A stretch of 64,000 nt of DNA. It comes from Thioalkalivibrio sp. ALJ21 (GTDB lineage: Bacteria > Pseudomonadota > Gammaproteobacteria > Ectothiorhodospirales > Ectothiorhodospiraceae). Below the pieces are notes generated by a model. It searched no databases. It saw nothing but the letters and a program-made list of their open reading frames with translations, and was not told where the DNA came from. The translations under genes were made by a program, and so were the position numbers. Of this stretch, positions 18,231-27,704 are shown piece after piece; position 1 is the stretch's first letter, and every line of letters begins with the position of its first letter. The stretch is taken from NCBI RefSeq assembly GCF_000378605.1, contig NZ_KB905156.1, positions 787,209 through 851,208 on the forward strand, written 5' to 3'.

Positions 18231-19598
18231 ATGACCGACCTGACCGCGATCAATCCCGCCACTGGCGAAACCCTGGCCCGTTACCCGCGCATGGGCCCGG
18301 AGGCCCTGGAGGCCGCGCTGGCGCGGGCGGCCAGCGCTCAGCAGGACTGGGCGGGGCATCCGGCTTCGGTACGCGCCCAGTGCCTGCGCGATCTGGCTGC
18401 CGTGCTGCGTGATCAGCGCGAGGCGCTGGCGCGCACTGCCACGCAGGAGATGGGCAAGCGCCTGGTCGAGGCGCGTGCCGAGGTCGACAAGTGTGCGAAT
18501 GCCTGCGATTACTACGCCGACCGCGGTCCGGACTTTCTCCAGGACACGATGATCGCCTCCGACGCGAGCCGTTCGTTCATCGCCTGGCAGCCACTGGGTA
18601 CCGTTCTGCTGGTCATGCCCTGGAACTTCCCCTACTGGCAGGCCTTTCGCCAGGCGCTCCCGGCGACCCTTGCCGGGAACACCGTGCTGCTCAAGCACGC
18701 CTCCAATGTCCCGGGCTGTGCCGAGCACCTGGAACGTGTGTTCACCGAGGCGGGCCTGCCCGAGGGCGTGTTCCAGAACCTGCCGGTCGGGTCGGACGCG
18801 GTAGAGGGCATTATTGCCGATACCCGCGTGCAGGGCGTGAGCCTGACGGGATCGGAAAGGGCCGGGCGCGCGGTGGGCGCGGCTGCCGGCAAGGCGCTCA
18901 AGACCTCGGTGCTGGAGCTGGGCGGCTCGGATGCCTTCGTCGTGCTGGCGGACGCCGATCTCGACCACACCGTCGAGCAGGCGGTGCGCGGGCGTTTTCA
19001 GAACAACGGCGAGACCTGCATCGCCGCCAAGCGCTTCATCGTCGAGGAATCGATTGCGGACGCCTTTGTCGAGCGATTCCGGGCGGCCATCGAGGCGCTG
19101 GTAATCGGCGACCCGATGAGCGACGACACGAATATCGGGCCCCTGGCGCGCGACGATCTGCGCGACGAACTGCACGACCAGGTCAGGCGCAGTGTCGCCG
19201 CTGGCGCGCGGCTCGTGAGCGGCGGCGAGCCGCTGGAGCGGGCGGGCTACTTCTACCCGCCCACGCTGCTGGACGCGGTTGAACCGGGCATGCCTGCATT
19301 CGACGAGGAGACCTTCGGCCCGGTGGCCGCGGTGACCCGTGCCCGCAACGCGGATCACGCGATCACGCTCGCCAACCGCTCGCGTTTCGGTCTGGGCGGC
19401 AGTGTCTGGACCGCCGATCCCGTACGTGGCGAGGCCCTGGCGCGGCGTCTGGAATGCGGCTGTGCCTTCGTCAACGGCATCGTCAAGAGCGACCCGCGCC
19501 TGCCCTTCGGCGGGGTCAAGGACTCGGGCTACGGGCGCGAGCTCTCCGAACTCGGCATCCGCGAATTCCAGAACGCCAAGACCATCTGGGTGGGATAG
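18231..19598 (+). CDS. NAD(P)-dependent succinate-semialdehyde dehydrogenase family
   Basis: Aldehyde dehydrogenase of 455 residues, beginning MTDLTAINPATGETL. It shows MPWNFPYWQ near 125, LTGSERAGRAVGAAAGK near 208, LELGGSDAFVV with the catalytic Glu near 230, NNGETCIAAKR with the catalytic Cys near 262, and FGPVAAVTRA near 355. The overall form matches the SSADH-like family acting on succinate semialdehyde or related aldehydes; the exact substrate is not determined. No gabT or transporter neighbours support a GABA pathway. Confidence 0.88.
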   Translation: MTDLTAINPATGETLARYPRMGPEALEAALARAASAQQDWAGHPASVRAQCLRDLAAVLRDQREALARTATQEMGKRLVEARAEVDKCANACDYYADRGPDFLQDTMIASDASRSFIAWQPLGTVLLVMPWNFPYWQAFRQALPATLAGNTVLLKHASNVPGCAEHLERVFTEAGLPEGVFQNLPVGSDAVEGIIADTRVQGVSLTGSERAGRAVGAAAGKALKTSVLELGGSDAFVVLADADLDHTVEQAVRGRFQNNGETCIAAKRFIVEESIADAFVERFRAAIEALVIGDPMSDDTNIGPLARDDLRDELHDQVRRSVAAGARLVSGGEPLERAGYFYPPTLLDAVEPGMPAFDEETFGPVAAVTRARNADHAITLANRSRFGLGGSVWTADPVRGEALARRLECGCAFVNGIVKSDPRLPFGGVKDSGYGRELSELGIREFQNAKTIWVG

Positions 19599-19622
19599 AA
19601 CCACCCCGGCCAAGAGCGCCCT

Positions 19623-20036
19623 CTAGTGCGCGGGGGCGCTCCGGGGGCGGGCGCGGTACAGGCCGAGTTCCAGGCGACTGTGGCGGTCGGCGTGATCGCG
19701 TTTTTCGAGGATGCGGGCGACCAGGGGCTCGTCGCGGTCCAGCAGTTCGGCGGCCAGGCCGTTGCGGTCCCGTGGCAGGTAGCCGAGCTGGTGGTCCACC
19801 CAGTCGATGGCGACGGCCTTCTCGTCATGCGGGTTCAGCCGTTCCCGGCGCAGGGTCAGGGCCTGGCCGCGCTTCAGGGCGTTCCACAGCTTCGGGGCGT
19901 GGTGGTGGCGGAAACCGGCCAGTGGGATGGTCTGTAGCAGCTCCTCGGTGGTCGCGGTCGCGTTGTAGCGACCGCGTTTGGCGTAGTAGCCGCGCAGGGT
20001 GGGGATCGGGCGGGCCTGCTGGGTCTTGTTGGGCAT
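19623..20036 (-). CDS. HIRAN domain protein
   Basis: Small basic protein of 137 residues using the ATG at 20036 (MPNKTQQ). The core reads ALTLRRERLNPHDEKAVAIDW then LGYLPRDRNGLAAELLD, the pattern of a HIRAN domain, which in other proteins recognises damaged DNA ends or single-stranded 3' termini. The longer upstream reading lacks similarity and is rejected. Its role as a stand-alone protein is unknown. It follows the ATP-grasp gene on the same strand. Confidence 0.72.
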   Translation of the reverse strand: MPNKTQQARPIPTLRGYYAKRGRYNATATTEELLQTIPLAGFRHHHAPKLWNALKRGQALTLRRERLNPHDEKAVAIDWVDHQLGYLPRDRNGLAAELLDRDEPLVARILEKRDHADRHSRLELGLYRARPRSAPAH

Positions 20037-20125
20037 CTCGGACTCCGTTGTTGTCTGGGTCTGGGTCCGTTGTAGCACCGGGGGTGGCTCACAGAATGAG
20101 CCACCGGACCTGAGGGCGTTCTCGC

Positions 20126-21310
20126 TCAGGCGGGTTTGGGCCGGGTCTTGGCAGTAATGGGGGCCTTGACCTTGTTGCCGGGTGGGTCTTGCAGGGGAGG
20201 GGTTGCGGGTACGGGGCGCTGTTCCGGCGGGCGCCAGAGGTGTTCCCAGCCGAGGCCGGTGAAACAGGGGCCCATGGCGGCTTCGGCGAAAGTGATGGCC
20301 GGCAATCGTGCATTCCACTCGAGCAGGCGAACCTCGCCCTGGCGGCTGATGGCCACATCCCAGCCGATGCAGCCGACATGGGGGATCCGGTTGTGGAGTT
20401 TTTCGACGACCGAGACGGCCTCGCGGAAGGCGGGGGTCTCGAGACCCGCGAACATGATGCCGGATACGGGGTGGCGCTCTGTCTCGGTCCAGTCAGGGAG
20501 ATAGCCGAAGGCGCCCAGGCGTCCGGTCTCGACCGAGACGGGGACGTACAGTTCCTCCAGCTCCCCGGTCGCACGATTCAGTGGAATACAGAAATCGGCC
20601 GCCTGCGGAGCGTGCTGGTTCGGGTCGATGCCCGTTCGCAGGAACGCGGCGCGGGCGCGAGCCTGGCCATCGGGATGCAGGACGGTGGTGATGCGCAGCG
20701 TGGTCACAAACCCGGGGGCAATGCGGTCGAACAGTTCATGCTGGACCACGAACTCCTGCAGGGTGCCGTCGGGCAGCTTGCGCAGGCGTTCGCGGTCCAG
20801 TGAACGGGCGTCCAGCAACATCACCCCGCTGCTTTCGCGGCCGCCGTCAGGCTTGAACACGACACGACTGGAATGGCGGAACAGCGTGTGCTCCCAGGCA
20901 TCGTCCGGGATCGGTCGAAAAGATGGAGACATCAGCCGACCGTTCATCACGTGGGCGCGATCGGGAAAGTGCGGGCTGCGAAAGAGATGCCGCGAGAGCG
21001 AGCGGATGCTGGAGATCTGACCCGCCTTGCGGTTGATGGTCGGCAATACCACCTGACTGTAGTAGTTGCCGGGAATCCAGCCCTCGCGAAATTCTCCGGC
21101 CACGGCCGCGTACACCTGAAGCCAGTCGGCATAGCCGTTCCAGCCGAGCACTTCGGTTGCGTATTCTCGCGCCTGGCGGCGGATGGAGCGGGGCAGGCGC
21201 CCCTTTTGTCGCTCGATTGGCCGCAGCAGCTTTGTCGCCTCCCTGCGGTGCACCCGGTAAAGCCGGTAGCGGCCATAACGCCTTTTCCATGAATGATATG
21301 CGCGCCACAC
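20126..21310 (-). CDS. sugar-transfer-associated ATP-grasp protein
   Basis: Protein of 394 residues with a basic N-terminus (WRAYHSWKRRYGRYRLYR). Its ATP-grasp core includes VVFKPDGGRESSGVMLLDA near residue 150 and the metal-binding HVGCIGWDVAISRQGEVRLLEWNARLPAITFAE near 310. This layout matches the ATP-grasp family found in sugar-transfer or polysaccharide clusters. No glycosyltransferase is nearby. The start is uncertain: the GTG at 21310 has an AGGAG only one or two bases away. The proline/lysine-rich tail is likely disordered. Confidence 0.72.
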   Translation of the reverse strand: MWRAYHSWKRRYGRYRLYRVHRREATKLLRPIERQKGRLPRSIRRQAREYATEVLGWNGYADWLQVYAAVAGEFREGWIPGNYYSQVVLPTINRKAGQISSIRSLSRHLFRSPHFPDRAHVMNGRLMSPSFRPIPDDAWEHTLFRHSSRVVFKPDGGRESSGVMLLDARSLDRERLRKLPDGTLQEFVVQHELFDRIAPGFVTTLRITTVLHPDGQARARAAFLRTGIDPNQHAPQAADFCIPLNRATGELEELYVPVSVETGRLGAFGYLPDWTETERHPVSGIMFAGLETPAFREAVSVVEKLHNRIPHVGCIGWDVAISRQGEVRLLEWNARLPAITFAEAAMGPCFTGLGWEHLWRPPEQRPVPATPPLQDPPGNKVKAPITAKTRPKPA

Positions 21311-21486
21311 TCCTGAATCCCTTGGTCGTTTTTTAGACGCTGTCCACGTACATGGCGAATGCTAGGAGGCGCGAGACGTTGCCGTCTCGACCAAAGTTCA
21401 CAGAACGCCTGTGTGGATCAGGGGTGTATGCGGATTTTGTGATCCCGAGGGAAGCGTCGGGTTCGCGGATCGCCAAGCGCAGAGCG

Positions 21487-22446
21487 TTACGGGTACTGGC
21501 GGGCCGCTTCCCTGAGGGCTTCGGCGACGCGCGTACGCAGGCTCTCGGGCGCAAGCACCTCGACGCCGGCTCCGTGGCGCAGGATTTCCTGGATCAGCTC
21601 GGTGGGGTCTGCGTAGGGGATGCGCAGGCGGTAGGCCTCGCCCTCGTATTCGCCGATCTGGTCCGGGTGCCAGGTCTCGTCGGCCACCCAGCGGGCGTGC
21701 TCCGGGGTGAAGCGCAGCTCGGCCCATTCCCGCGCCGGGCCGGTGAAGATGCCGAAGGCCGAGCCGGTATGGGCGTCCAGAGTGGCCTCGTCGATGTCGC
21801 GATAGGTGCCCTCGGCCAGGGTTGCCGAGCGGATGCGCTCCAGCGCAAAGGTGCGCAGATCCTGTGCCTGCTCGCACCAGGCGATCAGGTACCAGTTGTC
21901 GCGGTAATAAAGCAGGCGCTGTGGATGCACGACGCGCTGGGTCGCGGTGTCGCGGGCGCGACCGTGGTACTCGATCGCGATCGGCTGCTCGTCCAGTGTG
22001 GCAGCGGCCACGGCCTGAAAACCCTCGCTCCGCCCACCCCGCTGTGCCAGTGGCTGGATACGGATGCGACGACGCACGGCGTCCGGCTGGTGCCCGCCGC
22101 TGGCAAGCAATTCGCGAATGCGGTCCTTCAGCGGGCCCAGCGTGGGTGCCAGCAGACCCGGCTGCACGTCCTCCAGCAGTTGCTCCATGGTCAGAAGTGC
22201 CAGCAGTTCGGACTCGTTGAACCACAGCCCGGGCAGCTCGAAGGCCGGGGCGTCCTGCCCATATCGGTAGCCGTTGGCCTGTGGGTCGTATTCGATCGGC
22301 GCCTGCATGAAATCGCGCATGTACTCGATGTCGCGCTTGATGGTGGCGCGCGAGACCTCGAGCCGCTCCATCAGGTCCGCCAGCGACGGGGGGCGCCGCG
22401 CCTGCAGCAGACGGTGCAGATGAAAGATGCGTTCGGCGCGGTTCAC
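21487..22446 (-). CDS. WYL-domain transcriptional regulator
   Basis: DNA-binding protein of 319 residues. An N-terminal winged helix-turn-helix (SLADLMERLEVSRATIKRDIEYMRD, residues about 20-45) is followed by a WYL domain containing YYRDNWYLIAWCEQAQDLRTFALERI near 180 and a C-terminal WCX region. WYL regulators sense nucleic acids or small ligands and often answer DNA damage or govern defence genes. No obvious target operon lies beside it. Between it and the upstream gene's start region (21311-21486) I see no gene. Confidence 0.85.
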   Translation of the reverse strand: MNRAERIFHLHRLLQARRPPSLADLMERLEVSRATIKRDIEYMRDFMQAPIEYDPQANGYRYGQDAPAFELPGLWFNESELLALLTMEQLLEDVQPGLLAPTLGPLKDRIRELLASGGHQPDAVRRRIRIQPLAQRGGRSEGFQAVAAATLDEQPIAIEYHGRARDTATQRVVHPQRLLYYRDNWYLIAWCEQAQDLRTFALERIRSATLAEGTYRDIDEATLDAHTGSAFGIFTGPAREWAELRFTPEHARWVADETWHPDQIGEYEGEAYRLRIPYADPTELIQEILRHGAGVEVLAPESLRTRVAEALREAARQYP

Positions 22447-22450
22447 CGGG

Positions 22451-22903
22451 TCAGTAGGGGGAAGGGCATTTCCGGAACGCTAAGCGCAACGATGGTCGTT
22501 GCGCAACATCATGGGTCTTGTGGCGGACCGGAACGCTTCGGGTCGAGCCAATCAGCTGGAGGTTTCGGGGCCGGCCGTCGGGTTGGTGTGGTGCTTCACT
22601 GGTCGCGAGCTGTTCGAGCGGGCACTGAGACGTCGCCGAAGCTGCGCACTGTGAGATGCGCGGCCGATTGCGCCGGCAGACGGTAAGCCCTTCCAGACAT
22701 GCTTCCAGCATGAGCTCGCGAATCGTTTCATGTTCGGATTCCCGGGAGCGTGGTCCGCAGCATTCTTCCGGCGCGATCGTGCCGGATTCGAACAGGTGGT
22801 GCAGATCGTCTCCCTGCCACTGGGCGATGACGCGGCGTGAGGCGCTGTCGACGATCCGCAGCGAAGGGTGGGTGCGTTCCAGCCAGGCATCCAGGGTGAA
22901 CAT
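22451..22903 (-). CDS. small protein with Fur-like upstream site
   Basis: Unrecognised protein of 150 residues. The first 75 or so (MFTLDAWLERTHPSLRIVD through ELMLEACLEGLTV) look like a genuine soluble domain; the rest is Cys/Pro/Arg-rich and less protein-like, so the 3' part may be frameshifted or degenerate. A strong AGGAGG lies 6 bases before the ATG at 22903. A Fur-type box sits 17-39 bases upstream, so iron control is likely. The stop is four bases from the WYL gene's start, both on the minus strand. Confidence 0.55.
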   Translation of the reverse strand: MFTLDAWLERTHPSLRIVDSASRRVIAQWQGDDLHHLFESGTIAPEECCGPRSRESEHETIRELMLEACLEGLTVCRRNRPRISQCAASATSQCPLEQLATSEAPHQPDGRPRNLQLIGSTRSVPVRHKTHDVAQRPSLRLAFRKCPSPY

Positions 22904-22919
22904 TCGAGACCTCCTGAAT

Positions 22920-22942
22920 TAAATGAGAAGCGTTCGCAATTG
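22920..22942. promoter_or_regulatory. candidate Fur box
   Basis: The sequence TAAATGAGAAGCGTTCGCAA and following TTG matches 19 of 23 positions with the box at 26709. It resembles classical Fur sites (AATGAGAAT-N-ATTCGCATT type). It lies just upstream of the ribosome binding site of the minus-strand gene ending at 22903. Confidence 0.55.
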
Positions 22943-23119
22943 AAGGTTGACGAAAGACGACGCAGGGGTCAAGTGGCTTTCCGGGTTTTTGTGAAAAGTT
23001 CAGATCCGCCTCTTGGGCTGCCAAGGGAGGAGATGCTGCGGCTCGGGTCCCTCGCGCCCGGGAGGTTACCGCTTGCCGCTTTCAGTGGGGCAGGTCCCGC
23101 GCGATACCGGAGACAAACA

Positions 23120-23763
23120 CTATGGATAGTCCAGACGGAGCGCGAGGCGGCGCTGACCCGCGGGAACGGGTGGCGATCGATGCACCGCGCCGCGCCCATT
23201 TTCCGACGCGTAGCGTTTGCCCTTCATCAGGATGGCCTGTCCGGCTTCGGTGGTTAACGGGGGGCGCCCGCCTAGCACGCCCTCGTTGTCGTTCTGTTGC
23301 AGTCGTTCGCGGTTCAGGTGTCGCTCGTCCGCGTACTCGGTCCCGGGCCCGAAATAGGTGCACAACATGCGAAGGACATTGTTGTCCACATGGAACAGAC
23401 GGCAGGGCTGATGATCGAGGACTTCAAGCTGAATCCTGATGCTGACCACGCTCGCAACGATGGCGAATGCACGGGCGAGATGCTCAATGTCCCGGCCCAG
23501 CAGATGGACCTGGAACGGGGGCTGTCCGGTGGCTTCCAGGAGCCGGAGCCGTACCTGGTCGGGACGGCAGCGGGTATCCAGCAGCATACCCGGCTCGGTA
23601 CTGGCCAGGGCTTCCGACTGAGTCGACAGGGCCGGGTCCAGTGGTCGTCTCCAGATCAGTGCATTGACCTCTTCACGGTGGATGCCCAGGAGCTCCCTGG
23701 ACTGGTCGACGAAGCGATGACGACTGGAGGGCCCGGGGCGATGTGCGGATTGGTTTTTCGGAC

Positions 23764-23767
<4 letters not shown>
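23120..23767 (-). CDS. DUF1826 protein of the zinc-limitation cluster
   Basis: Protein of 215 residues resembling DUF1826 proteins. The most typical stretch is CRLFHVDNNVLRMLCTYFGPGTEY near residue 120, followed by VLLKG-like QAILMKGKRY and AVHRSPPVPAGQRRLALRLDYP at the end. The conserved His, Asp and Cys suggest an oxygenase-like or metal-binding site, but its activity is unknown. Its ATG overlaps the stop of the COG0523 GTPase gene, so the two are coupled; such pairs are typical of Zur regulons. Confidence 0.7.
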
Positions 23768-25020
<1,253 letters not shown>

Positions 25021-25083
25021 TGCTACCTCCAGGGGGAATGCTCGGGCCGCTGGAGTGCGCCCGAGTCGAATGGGGATGCGGCC

Positions 25084-25485
25084 TCAGCGAACGATTACGT
25101 GCTCGGTCTTTTCCTGGCGTTCCTTGACTTCGATGCAGAGGCTGGCCGTGGGACGCGCCAGCAGGCGGGGCAGGCCGATGGGTTCACCGCTCACTTCGCA
25201 GTAGCCGTACTCGCCGGTCTGAATACGATCCAGGGCCTGGTCGATCTTTCGCAGCAGGCGTCCCTCGCGTTCCTGTACCCGCATGGAGAGGAGCCGGGAC
25301 TCCTCCATTGCAGCGCGGTCCAGTTCGTCCGGGGTGCGCTCGTTGTCGAGGAGCCCATCTCGGGCGCCCTCGATGTCGTCCAGGATCTCGTTGCGCATTT
25401 CGAGGAGTCGCTCGCGGAAGTACCCGAGCTGGGCCTCGTTCATGTATTCCTCGGCAGGCATGGCCAGCAGTTCGTCGCGGGTCAT
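25084..25485 (-). CDS. dksA2: zinc-independent DksA paralogue (DksA2)
   Basis: RNA-polymerase secondary-channel factor of 133 residues that acts with ppGpp. The coiled-coil region and the TRRDELDRAAMEESR-type tip, here DELDRAAMEESRLLSM, are present. The zinc finger is degenerate: YGYCEVSGEPIG and SLCIEVKE each keep one of the two cysteines of the normal CxxC pairs. This is the hallmark of the zinc-free DksA2 that replaces DksA when zinc is scarce. It is the first gene of the minus-strand operon facing folE2 across a Zur box. Confidence 0.9.
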   Translation of the reverse strand: MTRDELLAMPAEEYMNEAQLGYFRERLLEMRNEILDDIEGARDGLLDNERTPDELDRAAMEESRLLSMRVQEREGRLLRKIDQALDRIQTGEYGYCEVSGEPIGLPRLLARPTASLCIEVKERQEKTEHVIVR

Positions 25486-25508
25486 GGGGTTCCGTCGGTT
25501 GCGATCAG

Positions 25509-25529
25509 GATGTTATACCATAACGTTTC
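25509..25529. promoter_or_regulatory. Zur operator between dksA2 and folE2
   Basis: GATGTTATACCATAACGTTT plus C contains the perfect inverted pair GTTAT-ACC-ATAAC (25512-25524). It closely matches the gammaproteobacterial Zur consensus and the second site at 31579 (shared GTTATA-NN-ATAACGTTT). It is placed to repress both divergent genes. Confidence 0.8.
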
Positions 25530-25600
25530 GATTGAGCCCCGACAACACGGGTCGGTCACCGGCCTGTGATGGGGTCGACCCGCTTGCAAAAAGGTGTCTT

Positions 25601-26545
25601 ATGTCCTCTACCTGTGTGTCTCCGGCCTCGCCGGATACGGAAACCTCCGCGACCGATCCGCTACCGGATATTGCCGCTTCGGCCGCTACGCACGGCTCCG
25701 CGCTCGACTGGGTTGGTATGGAAGACATCACCCTTCCGCTGTATCTGACCGGCCAGCCGGTGACCGCCCGGGCCAGCGCGGGGGTGAGCCTCGACGACCC
25801 GGGCGCGCGCGGCATCCATATGTCGCGGCTGTACGGGGCCCTGCGGCAGCTGGAGTCCTGCGAGCTGGATGTCGCGCGGCTGTGTGGTGTGCTCGAGGCC
25901 TTTCTGGCTTCGCACGATGGCCTGTCCAGCGTGGCCGAGGTCCGGCTTGCCGGTGAGCTGCCGCTGGAACGGCCGGCCCTGGTCAGTGCGGCTGCGGGCT
26001 GGAAGCGCTACCCGTTCCGGATCGCTGCACGCAGCGAGTCCGGGGCGGTGTCCCTGGAGCTGGAGGTTCAGGTGGGCTATTCCTCCACCTGTCCGTGCTC
26101 CGCCGCCCTGGCGCGGCAGGCGATCCAGGAGCAGTTCGACCGCGACTTCACACGCTCGGCCGTGGATGCGGCAACCGTGCGCGAATGGCTGGGCCGGGCC
26201 GAGGGGATTGTCGCGACCCCCCACAGCCAGCGCAGCGAGGCAACCGTTACGGTCGGTCTGGATCCGCTGATATCGACGCTGCCCCTGCCCGATCTGATCG
26301 ATGGTGTGGAACAGACGCTGGGCACAGCCCTGCAAACGGCGGTGAAGCGTGTCGACGAGAAGGCCTTCGCGCTCGCCAACGGCCGTAACCTGATGTTCTG
26401 CGAAGACGCCGTACGGCGCCTGGACAGCACCCTGCGCCCGGAGTACTCCGCCCGCGGCTATCGCATCCACGTTCGCCATCGCGAGAGTCTGCATTCGCAT
26501 GACGCGGTCGCCCGTGTAGAACGAAGGGCGACCGGCCATCGCTGA
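25601..26545 (+). CDS. folE2: GTP cyclohydrolase IB (FolE2)
   Basis: Makes dihydroneopterin triphosphate from GTP for folate synthesis without needing zinc, so it substitutes for FolE under zinc limitation. From the ATG at 25601 it has 314 residues. It contains the tunnelling-fold core, the catalytic cysteine region SSTCPCSAALARQAI near 165, the TPHSQRSEATV segment near 205, and the terminal NGRNLMFCEDAVRRL motif. The N-terminal 40 residues are variable. The Zur box lies 72 bases upstream. Confidence 0.95.
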   Translation: MSSTCVSPASPDTETSATDPLPDIAASAATHGSALDWVGMEDITLPLYLTGQPVTARASAGVSLDDPGARGIHMSRLYGALRQLESCELDVARLCGVLEAFLASHDGLSSVAEVRLAGELPLERPALVSAAAGWKRYPFRIAARSESGAVSLELEVQVGYSSTCPCSAALARQAIQEQFDRDFTRSAVDAATVREWLGRAEGIVATPHSQRSEATVTVGLDPLISTLPLPDLIDGVEQTLGTALQTAVKRVDEKAFALANGRNLMFCEDAVRRLDSTLRPEYSARGYRIHVRHRESLHSHDAVARVERRATGHR

Positions 26546-26595
26546 AGACATCGGCCCGTTGCGTACTGGCACGCCTGGCGGTAGTGACAATGCAT

Positions 26596-26626
26596 AAAAA
26601 AGCCGCCGGATTGCTCATCCGGCGGC
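26596..26626 (-). terminator. Rho-independent terminator
   Basis: Perfect 10-bp stem GCCGCCGGAT/ATCCGGCGGC with loop TGCTC, followed on the minus strand by six T (plus-strand A run 26596-26601). It terminates minus-strand transcripts, fitting the candidate sRNA or the znu operon. It can also end folE2 weakly as a hairpin. Confidence 0.88.
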
Positions 26627-26710
26627 AACGCTTACGGAGGTTGGAGAGACCAAAGGCAGAAAGCCGCCTTTCGTCTTGGCGACACACAGCTGTCCGGGCT
26701 GCGCATCTAA
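26596..26710 (-). ncRNA. candidate Fur-controlled small RNA
   Basis: A promoter, a Fur-like box and a terminator enclose about 115 bases on the minus strand. The -35 TTGACA (26739-26744) and -10 TATGAT (26717-26722) are 16 bases apart. The RNA would contain a hairpin AAAGGC/GCCTTT near 26652-26671, then the open segment CUCUCCAACCUCCG (26635-26648), which is complementary to Shine-Dalgarno sequences. It ends in a 10-bp GC stem with six U. This is the architecture of RyhB/PrrF-type sRNAs, but no sequence identity to either is recognised. An overlapping reading frame without a ribosome binding site is judged non-coding. Confidence 0.65.
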
Positions 26711-26744
26711 ATGAGAATCATACGCAAATGTGTATTGGTGTCAA
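26708..26744 (-). promoter_or_regulatory. sRNA promoter overlapped by Fur box
   Basis: On the minus strand TTGACA, 16 bases, TATGAT, a near-perfect sigma-70 promoter. The Fur-type box (plus strand TAAATGAGAATCATACGCAA and following ATG, 26708-26730) covers the -10 region and start site, so bound Fur would block initiation. Confidence 0.7.
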
Positions 26745-26798
26745 CATGCTCGGTCAGTAATGCTGTGTGCCGTTTGGTGAACCGGTATCGGCTTGAGG

Positions 26799-27659
26799 CT
26801 ACTCCGGGTTCGGGAGGGTCTGATGAGGCTGCGGCGGGTCGTGCAGGCCGCGATGCCGGTCGGCCATCGGTTCGGCCACGATCAGGTAGTCTGAGCCGTG
26901 TTTCAGCCCCTCCCGGCTGCGGGCCAAAGGCAGGGCGTGTTCACGCAGGGCCTCGATCTGGTGGTGCATGGCCTTGGCCAGACCCTCATCGCTGAGATGC
27001 GGCAGTTGCCGCAGGCACAGGTCGAGCTGGCCGTTGACGAACCGTTCGCGATAGTGGATTGGGAAATAGCGGACATCCAGAACCCGGAATCCCGCGATTC
27101 CAAGCTGGCGCATGACCCAGGATGATGGGTATTCGCGATAGGGCCGGTTGCCCGCAATCAACAGGCAGGCGTCACGCAGGCGTCCGATCTCCCTCACGAG
27201 CGCGCCGGCTTCATCTTTCGGTTCCACCAATACGTAGGGTTCGACGCCCACCAGATACAGTCGGTCGCCCACGTGGGGCCGCAACCGGTGCAGGGCGCGG
27301 TCCTGCCAGTAGGGCGCGAAACCTTCGATGGCCCCGATAAAGTAGTCCAGCAGCACCGTGTCAAAGCGTTCACCGAACAGAAGCTGATCCGACATCCAGT
27401 TGCCGACCAGGATGCGGTCCTGCCGGCGCCGCGCCGCGCCCGCCGCCTTGCGGGTCGTGCGCGCCATTTCCTGGGAGGCCGTTACCGCCGTCCAGCGCTC
27501 GGTGTCCAGGCGGCTGATCCACTCGATGGACTTGCGACCCGTCCCGGCATCAAGAAAGCTGCCCCAGGGCTGGTCGCCCTGCGCCTTCTCGATGGCCTGG
27601 AAAATCGGCGAAGTGCCATTCGCACTGGTGGATGACGAGTGGGCGGTGTTGGATGTCAT
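26799..27659 (-). CDS. class I SAM-dependent methyltransferase in the zinc operon
   Basis: Protein of 286 residues. The core begins WGSFLDAGTGRKSIEWISRL near residue 32 (SAM motif I), with FDTVLLDYFIGAIEGFAPYWQ near 100 as the motif IV region, and later basic segments. The substrate is unknown. It is the last gene of the run His-rich OMP, znuA, ATPase, permease, methyltransferase on one strand, so it is probably Zur-controlled. A methyltransferase is not part of standard Znu systems. The first 15 residues are Ser/Thr-rich and probably disordered. Confidence 0.75.
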   Translation of the reverse strand: MTSNTAHSSSTSANGTSPIFQAIEKAQGDQPWGSFLDAGTGRKSIEWISRLDTERWTAVTASQEMARTTRKAAGAARRRQDRILVGNWMSDQLLFGERFDTVLLDYFIGAIEGFAPYWQDRALHRLRPHVGDRLYLVGVEPYVLVEPKDEAGALVREIGRLRDACLLIAGNRPYREYPSSWVMRQLGIAGFRVLDVRYFPIHYRERFVNGQLDLCLRQLPHLSDEGLAKAMHHQIEALREHALPLARSREGLKHGSDYLIVAEPMADRHRGLHDPPQPHQTLPNPE

Positions 27660-27704
27660 GGCGTCAGTCGTTGCTTGCGGTGGGGTGGAACGCGTCGGGT
27701 CGGG

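Noticed and set aside
26596-26687. A GTG-initiated minus-strand peptide overlapping the candidate sRNA.
   Set aside because: No Shine-Dalgarno sequence, the frame runs through the terminator hairpin and on into folE2 antisense, and the composition is not protein-like.
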